NCBI GenBank assembly: GCA_003228195.2 | Contig: QGNO01000013.1 | Location: 1 to 47,570 of the forward strand | DNA: 47,570 nt | Source: Chloroflexota bacterium | GTDB taxonomy: Bacteria > Chloroflexota > Dehalococcoidia > Lucifugimonadales > QGNO01 | Direction of reading: 5' to 3' | Shown: one piece after another, positions 42,944 to 47,570 of the stretch | Layout of the letters: every line of letters starts with the position of its first letter | Numbering within the stretch: the first letter of the stretch is position 1 | The notes under the pieces: model-generated | What the model saw: the letters and a program-made list of their open reading frames with translations, nothing else | Told to the model about the DNA's origin: nothing | Database searches by the model: none | Program-made: the position numbers and the translations under genes

Positions 42944-44182
42944 TTGGATAGTGTTGATTTAGTAACACTCGTAATTTGGACCATCTCTAGTGTAACCATA
43001 TTAGCAATTTACGGACTAGAATCATCTTTAATATCTACCGGGAAAACAAGAGAGATCTTCGGGCCTAATCAAAGCTCAAATCTGCCCACTAAGAAGCAGA
43101 GATTGACGCTAAAAAAGAGCACAGAACTATTCTTAATTGGTAAGCTGCTCGCCGTTTCGTTCACGACTGCATCACTAATCTCATTCTCGATCAATGTGCT
43201 AGGTGTTTCCTGGTCCCAATCCTTTGGTTTTGTAATCATAGGATTAGTAGCGCTACACATATTCGCTGCCACAGGGACGAAACTTGGCAAAGTGTTTCCC
43301 CACAAGATGCTCAACCTTATCTTGCCTGGAGTCAAAGCAATATTTTGGATGATTGCTCCGTTCGACCCATTACTGGATAGATTACTACGGCTGACTAGCG
43401 CCTCCGAGCATCGCCAGGAATCGGATGAGGGCGCAGGGCAACTAACGGAACAAGAAGTAGTAGAGGAAGAGGTCCGCGACGCTGACTCAGACGAAAGGCG
43501 AATGATCCAAGCGATCCTCCATCTTGAAGATGTTCCAGTCAGGGAAATAATGGTGCCTCGTGTTGACATCGCTGCTTCAGAAATTAATACCTCGCTCGAG
43601 GATATAGCTGGTCTTATGGCGGAAGTCGGGCACAGTCGAATACTCGTTTATCGAGATAATATTGACGACGTCATAGGAATAGTCCACGCCCGGGATGTTC
43701 TTCAGAAAACTAGCTCTGGTGAAGTTAACGGAAATCTCGAAAATGTGGCCAGACCCGCATTATTTATACCTGACTCCAAACCCGTAGATGAATTGTTGAG
43801 GGAAATGCAAGATAAGAAAGCCACTGTGGCGGTAGTAGTAGATGAATATGGAGGAACTGAAGGCCTCATCACTATGGAAGACCTTCTGGAAGAGATAGTA
43901 GGGGAACTTGAAGATGAATTCGCCAAAGAAGAACCAGCCATAGTTAAATTCAGTGAGAATGAAGCTATCCTTCAAGGCAGCGTTCCTTTGGATGAACTTA
44001 ACGAGTTGTTTGGCACCGTCATTGAAGGCGACGGTTTTGACACACTTGGAGGCCTGTTGTCCACACACTTAGGCAAGATTCCAGATATCGGGGATACAGC
44101 AACAGTTCAAAAATTACACTTCCAAGTACTATCTACCTCAGGGCGGCGAGTAAGAAAAGTTCGCGTAGAAAAGAACATTTAG
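42944..44182 (+). CDS. CBS-domain membrane protein (HlyC/CorC, CNNM-like)
   Basis: A 412-aa protein. An N-terminal membrane region (about 1-145, a weak DUF21-like pattern with about four hydrophobic segments) precedes paired CBS domains (about 198-325; IMVPRVDIAA, SRILVYRD, VVVDEYGGTEGLI) and the C-terminal transporter-associated CorC/HlyC domain. Relatives take part in Mg2+ or Co2+ efflux. Start TTG 42944, 1 nt after the glmU stop, with GGGGAGG 6 nt upstream. Operonic with glmU. Confidence 0.88.
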   Translation: MDSVDLVTLVIWTISSVTILAIYGLESSLISTGKTREIFGPNQSSNLPTKKQRLTLKKSTELFLIGKLLAVSFTTASLISFSINVLGVSWSQSFGFVIIGLVALHIFAATGTKLGKVFPHKMLNLILPGVKAIFWMIAPFDPLLDRLLRLTSASEHRQESDEGAGQLTEQEVVEEEVRDADSDERRMIQAILHLEDVPVREIMVPRVDIAASEINTSLEDIAGLMAEVGHSRILVYRDNIDDVIGIVHARDVLQKTSSGEVNGNLENVARPALFIPDSKPVDELLREMQDKKATVAVVVDEYGGTEGLITMEDLLEEIVGELEDEFAKEEPAIVKFSENEAILQGSVPLDELNELFGTVIEGDGFDTLGGLLSTHLGKIPDIGDTATVQKLHFQVLSTSGRRVRKVRVEKNI

Positions 44183-44259
44183 GTCAAGGACTCCTAACTT
44201 TATTCGTTAACTGCCTTATTACACAGTTCAGAGGCTTCATAGATCACAAGGTAGATGAC

Positions 44260-44288
44260 TTGACATCAGGCGTCAGTATACCTATCAT
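44260..44288 (+). promoter_or_regulatory. promoter of collagen-like lipoprotein gene
   Basis: Perfect TTGACA (44260-44265), a 17-nt spacer and TATCAT (44283-44288). The best sigma-70 match seen in the window. It gives a leader of about 94 nt. Confidence 0.7.
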
Positions 44289-44388
44289 AAACGTGGTCTG
44301 ACTCAGGCAGATTTGTAACGGTGCGCATTAGTCAGTCCTAGAATAATTAGCTATCAACTTTTACAGCACCGATTAGGAGAATTAACCC

Positions 44389-44982
44389 ATGCGCGTATTC
44401 AAAAAAGGATCAATAGGGACGCTTATTGCTCTGTCAGTTTTAGCTCTTCTTCTGACTGTGGCCTGTACCGGCCCAGCGGGAACCCAAGGATCAGCAGGAA
44501 GTGACGGAAGTGGAGGAGCCATGGGAGCAACAGGTGCGTCAGGACCTCAAGGGGCTGCGGGTACAGCAGGAAGTAAAGGATCGATTGGATATCCAGGAAG
44601 CGAAGGAACTAAGGGAGTCCAAGGGGTAACCGGACCTAAAGGTGACACTGGACCAACACAACCCGCAACAATCATACTGAGTGCCGCCGCAGACGCGAAT
44701 GGGGCTCAACCTTTGACAGTGGATGCTGGAGTGGCAACAATCTCGGTGACGGGATCTGGATTCCCGGGCGGCTCTTACTTTATCGCTGAACTGTATACGT
44801 CCGATGGAAGCACCCAAATTCTGGCTCGGAATAGCGGAGACACCACGGCTAGCCTTGGGGGCGTATTCAGCACTGTGGTCGGCTCTCCAACGGCTTTAAG
44901 TGCAGGAGTGTACTCTGTAGTTGTTACTTCCGCAGCAGCAGCAGGGAACGTTAGTGCCTCGGCGCCGTTAGTTGTAAAGTAA
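44389..44982 (+). CDS. Collagen-like repeat lipoprotein
   Basis: A 197-aa exported protein. A signal peptide ends in the lipobox LTVAC (Cys26). About twenty consecutive Gly-X-Y triplets (28-90, GPAGTQGSAG...GPKGDTGP) predict a collagen-like triple helix. A C-terminal ~105-residue beta-rich domain (SAAADANGAQ...VVTSAAAAG) looks Ig-like. It would stand on the membrane as a trimeric stalk, with adhesion or matrix roles inferred. It has its own strong promoter, and a strong terminator follows. AGGAGA precedes ATG 44389. Confidence 0.88.
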   Translation: MRVFKKGSIGTLIALSVLALLLTVACTGPAGTQGSAGSDGSGGAMGATGASGPQGAAGTAGSKGSIGYPGSEGTKGVQGVTGPKGDTGPTQPATIILSAAADANGAQPLTVDAGVATISVTGSGFPGGSYFIAELYTSDGSTQILARNSGDTTASLGGVFSTVVGSPTALSAGVYSVVVTSAAAAGNVSASAPLVVK

Positions 44983-45007
44983 CCAGATAATAAGGTAATA
45001 GAGATTG

Positions 45008-45040
45008 AGAGGCCCTGTGATTAAGTTCACAGGGCCTCTT
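45008..45040 (+). terminator. rho-independent terminator after collagen-like gene
   Basis: A perfect 13-bp stem, AGAGGCCCTGTGA (45008-45020) with TCACAGGGCCTCT (45027-45039), and a 6-nt loop, followed by a T-rich run. Confidence 0.9.
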
Positions 45041-45144
45041 CTTTTATATAAGCGATTGTTATGTGATGAAATTGCTTCCCACTCCTTTTAGTAATAGCAT
45101 GCAATTAAGACTTTCATCGTCGCTATAAAAGTTCCGAATTCATT

Positions 45145-45164
45145 CAAGTAATCTAGGTTACTTG
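45145..45164. promoter_or_regulatory. candidate operator of sigma-like regulator gene
   Basis: CAAGTAATCTAGGTTACTTG is a 20-bp near-palindrome (9 of 10 symmetric pairs). It lies between a TATAAA -10-like element (45124-45129) and the ATG at 45182, the usual place for an autoregulatory operator. A leader hairpin is the alternative reading. Confidence 0.5.
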
Positions 45165-45181
45165 GGACTATTTGAGAAACT

Positions 45182-47161
45182 ATGGAAGAAAACAAAAAGA
45201 CAACCGGGAAGTTCTGGGAGTGGGTGGATAGTATTGCTTCAACTAAGGCTGACCCCTCAGCGCCGGTTATTGCCCCCACCGGTGGAGATCCTAACGATGC
45301 TTGGATTTGCATCGGACATTACATAGAGCATCTGCCTTATTTCCAAAGCCAATACCAAGACCGATTCATCTACATCATGAAACAACGATGGTTGCTAAAG
45401 AGGACATTAGAAGAGGTCGGCTCTGCATTTGCTGTTACTAGAGAAAGAATCCGGCAAATCGAAATGAAACTGATCGAAACAATATCGGATCCGGTAGATG
45501 GTTTAATGCAAAAAGGCCTAGGAGATCGTATTAACTGGGTTGAACAACAAATAAACGCCGAATTGGAAACTGTAGGGGGCTATTCCACAACTGCAAGCTT
45601 GGAACGCAACTTGGACTGGCCTAAAGACAGCATTCAAACCTGGATTGTTTTAAATGCGGCTACGAGCGCCCTCAACCAACAACAAATCCCATCAAGAAAA
45701 TGGGGCAGGTTTGGTCGGCTTAGTTTCAACCAAGATTTACTATCACTCCATCTTCAAACCAACCTAAAAGAAACAGTAAATGAAATCGTGGGACCCAGTG
45801 GCATCATGAAGCTAAGCGCTCTGCTGATCACTCTTAACAAACGTCTAGATAACGAAAATATTATTGTGACTGAATCGAATAAGCGGACCCAAGGGGAGAT
45901 GTTAGCACGACTAGGTGTACTCAAGCTAATCGAACGAGATGAGTCGGATAGACAATCGGAAATTGAATGGTTTGATGTGGTCCGTAAGGAGGTCATGGAA
46001 CGGGGTGACGAGTTAGGTAAATTAGGGGTTACTGGTTTTAAAGAGTTATTGAGATCTGAAAATAGCCCCTCTATTAGACACTCCAACCGCATTGTAGGGC
46101 AGTGGGTGTCCGTAGGGCTAACTGCTGCTCAAAGAAAAATAGCGGCAGGGATATTATACGGAGAGTTACCCGATGGAGAATATCCTGAATCTTTCGATAG
46201 AACCCAACATTTCCAATCCGGTTGTAGATCAGATCTAATTGAACTTTGGTTAAAAAAACACGATTACCACCGTAACACCAGAGCTATAGACGCCCTTTGT
46301 GAACGATATTCAGAAATATTCACTAAAACTAATTCTACATCTTGGGGTTTAGTTGGAGCGGGAGCCATTGCTCGAGCAGACCAAGGCGAGTCAATAGACA
46401 GCGAAGACTTAGTGATTTATGCAATAGCCGAACTCGGGAAATCCGGGCCCGTAAACAAACTGAAAGTAGTTAACTATTTGAGCGACTATCTATCGAACGG
46501 CTGGATAAACAAGATCATAGATGACTCCTTAAGCCGAGGAGACGTAATAAACACAAGTACATCAAAGGACCCAAAATCCAAATTCAACTTGGTCGCTGTC
46601 AAGGAATCCACACTAGCCTCACTGCCACCCAAACCAAACAAAAGGATGCCCGGACAAAACTTAACCGTTGTTATGGAAGTCTTAAACAGCTCTCCAACTG
46701 ATCTTTCATCAAGCGAAATCCTATTAAAAGCAAGAGAGATCGACCCGACCTTTCCCACATCCTCACTAACTTTCTATTTATATAATCAAACCGACCTGAT
46801 AGAGAGAACTTCAAACAACAGATACAGAGCCAAAGGGACTACTTCAGAAGAAATAAAGGAGAATATATCATTAATTTCTACTATAAATATCCTAAGGCAA
46901 ATAATGAAAGAAGCTGAAGGACCTCTCACAGTAGAGGAAGTTATCGATCGTTGTGAACAAATAAAACCTGTACGACATTCAGCAATAAGAGGTTATTTAA
47001 ACGGAAATTACCAAGGGCTTTTTAAGAAGGATGAGGGAGGTAGATTTGTTGTTGTTAAAGATTACGACAGCATAGACCTAACTGAATTAGAGCCTTTTGA
47101 AGAAAGTAGCGACTTGAGTGACATAGAAAAAATTGCCAAGCTTCTTGCTGGAGACATCTAA
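45182..47161 (+). CDS. Sigma-70 region 4 protein with tandem HTH-like modules
   Basis: A 659-aa protein. Residues about 56-101 match sigma-70 region 4 (RTLEEVGSAFAVTRERIRQI), the -35-binding helix-turn-helix, but no region 2 is seen, so it is not a complete sigma factor. The middle (about 110-400) is unrecognised. The C-terminal third contains three successive winged-helix-like units (about 415-480, 498-550 and 570-635; for example GPLTVEEVIDRCEQI followed by GRFVVVKDYD). Probably a DNA-binding regulator. It has its own promoter region with a near-palindrome, and the downstream DUF4007 gene lies in the same direction. Function unknown. Confidence 0.65.
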   Translation: MEENKKTTGKFWEWVDSIASTKADPSAPVIAPTGGDPNDAWICIGHYIEHLPYFQSQYQDRFIYIMKQRWLLKRTLEEVGSAFAVTRERIRQIEMKLIETISDPVDGLMQKGLGDRINWVEQQINAELETVGGYSTTASLERNLDWPKDSIQTWIVLNAATSALNQQQIPSRKWGRFGRLSFNQDLLSLHLQTNLKETVNEIVGPSGIMKLSALLITLNKRLDNENIIVTESNKRTQGEMLARLGVLKLIERDESDRQSEIEWFDVVRKEVMERGDELGKLGVTGFKELLRSENSPSIRHSNRIVGQWVSVGLTAAQRKIAAGILYGELPDGEYPESFDRTQHFQSGCRSDLIELWLKKHDYHRNTRAIDALCERYSEIFTKTNSTSWGLVGAGAIARADQGESIDSEDLVIYAIAELGKSGPVNKLKVVNYLSDYLSNGWINKIIDDSLSRGDVINTSTSKDPKSKFNLVAVKESTLASLPPKPNKRMPGQNLTVVMEVLNSSPTDLSSSEILLKAREIDPTFPTSSLTFYLYNQTDLIERTSNNRYRAKGTTSEEIKENISLISTINILRQIMKEAEGPLTVEEVIDRCEQIKPVRHSAIRGYLNGNYQGLFKKDEGGRFVVVKDYDSIDLTELEPFEESSDLSDIEKIAKLLAGDI

Positions 47162-47167
47162 ACGCTG

Positions 47168-47183
47168 GCGGATATTCATCCGC
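47168..47183 (+). terminator. weak hairpin after sigma-like gene
   Basis: GCGGAT and ATCCGC form a 6-bp stem with an ATTC loop, 7 nt after the stop. No T-run follows, so termination is doubtful. Confidence 0.3.
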
Positions 47184-47292
47184 TTCGACCGATCATATCA
47201 ATCTATAACAACCATCTTTCAAAGTAATATATACTGAGTCAGAGCTATTGGGCATTGGATAAACCTCTTGATACGACTTGGAGTTAAGAGAA

Positions 47293-47570
47293 TTGACGAC
47301 TACAAACACTCAGCCCGCCACCACTGAGAAACCAAAGCTCACTTTTGCTCGCCATGAAACGTTCCACCTTCGCGATGGGTGGATGTATAAAGGACTCCAA
47401 GCAGTCAAACATAATTCTCAAGTCATGTTGGATAAACAAGGCCATCACCACCTCGGTTTAGGCATTAATATGTTTAAATCGATGAAATACTGGCTCCAAG
47501 CAACTGCCCTTGTGCGATTATCTGAAGAAAAATCTCTCCACTCACGTTCTTTCGAGCTGACCAACCTTGG
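47293..47570 (+). CDS. DUF4007 family protein (5' part only)
   Basis: The gene runs off the window; 92 codons are visible from TTG 47293, with GGAG 9 nt upstream. The DUF4007 N-terminal pattern is clear: FARHETFHLRDGWMYKGL, then LGLGINMFKSMKYWLQATAL (families I recall read F.GHETF.LR..WL.K and LGVGKNMV.SI.YW). The function of DUF4007 is not established. I recall it in gene neighbourhoods of DNA phosphorothioation-like or other DNA-modification/defence systems, but did not check this. It follows the sigma-like gene by 131 bp. Confidence 0.75.
   Translation, partial: MTTTNTQPATTEKPKLTFARHETFHLRDGWMYKGLQAVKHNSQVMLDKQGHHHLGLGINMFKSMKYWLQATALVRLSEEKSLHSRSFELTNL

Noticed and set aside
1-47570. CRISPR array, insertion sequence or prophage
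   Set aside because: No regularly spaced direct repeats, transposase, or phage structural genes were seen in any part of the window.

Overview
The window reads as a compact bacterial chromosome segment of roughly 45% GC, most likely Chloroflexota and probably SAR202/Dehalococcoidia-like. The hints are the gene content and order (topA-xer-aroQ-pepP-efp; tig-clpP; split pntA/pntB), a Pro/Thr-linker lipoprotein, a DUF6282 remnant, DUF5679 and formyltransferase-like families I associate with that group, frequent TTG/GTG starts, and many abutting or overlapping convergent genes. The lineage is inferred from family resemblance and was not checked by a search.

Layout. 1-3.5 kb: an SDR oxidoreductase, lexA, a GMC flavin oxidoreductase and rpsT. 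3.5-10.5 kb: relA/spoT, hisS, a catalytically dead trypsin-like lipoprotein, prfA and prmC. 10.5-13.5 kb: a zinc-type alcohol dehydrogenase, a phosphotriesterase-like hydrolase and a NiCoT-type metal transporter. 13.7-16.5 kb: a three-gene transhydrogenase operon (pntA1-pntA2-pntB). It is preceded by a structured non-coding stretch, a 32-bp perfect palindrome and a small DUF5679 gene. 17.1-21.8 kb: a complete pyruvate-dehydrogenase-type complex operon (lpd, E1 alpha, E1 beta, E2), whose E2 apparently starts at CTG. 22-24.8 kb: thyX, a small zinc-binding protein, and an XdhC/MocA-like pair for molybdenum-enzyme maturation. 24.8-28.5 kb: an accessory, partly decaying stretch with a DUF6282 pseudogene carrying three in-frame stops, a CaCA exchanger, and a divergent IlvD-family dehydratase sitting behind the N-terminal stump of another ilvD. 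28.6-32.5 kb: aspS, tig and clpP on the plus strand. 32.5-39.9 kb: a long minus-strand run of two tRNA-Ser genes, topA, xer recombinase, aroQ, pepP, efp, a PHP phosphoesterase and a formyltransferase-like protein. 40-44.2 kb: an MFS transporter, then glmU (with a terminator hairpin just before its start codon) and a CBS-domain membrane protein. 44.4-47.6 kb: a collagen-like lipoprotein, a 659-aa protein with a sigma-70 region 4 and tandem winged-helix-like modules, and the first 92 codons of a DUF4007 gene.

How it works together. Most genes are housekeeping: translation (hisS, aspS, prfA, prmC, efp, rpsT, two tRNAs), stringent and SOS control (relA, lexA), chromosome topology and dimer resolution (topA, xer), protein folding and turnover (tig, clpP), wall precursor synthesis (glmU), NADPH supply (pnt) and acetyl-CoA supply (pdh). 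The parts most worth a second look are the pntA leader structure, the glmU leader terminator, the ilvD stump, the dead protease, and the right edge. There a sigma-like multi-HTH gene with its own near-palindromic operator candidate sits next to a DUF4007 gene, a family I recall from DNA-modification/defence neighbourhoods. The defence cluster, if there is one, lies beyond the window.
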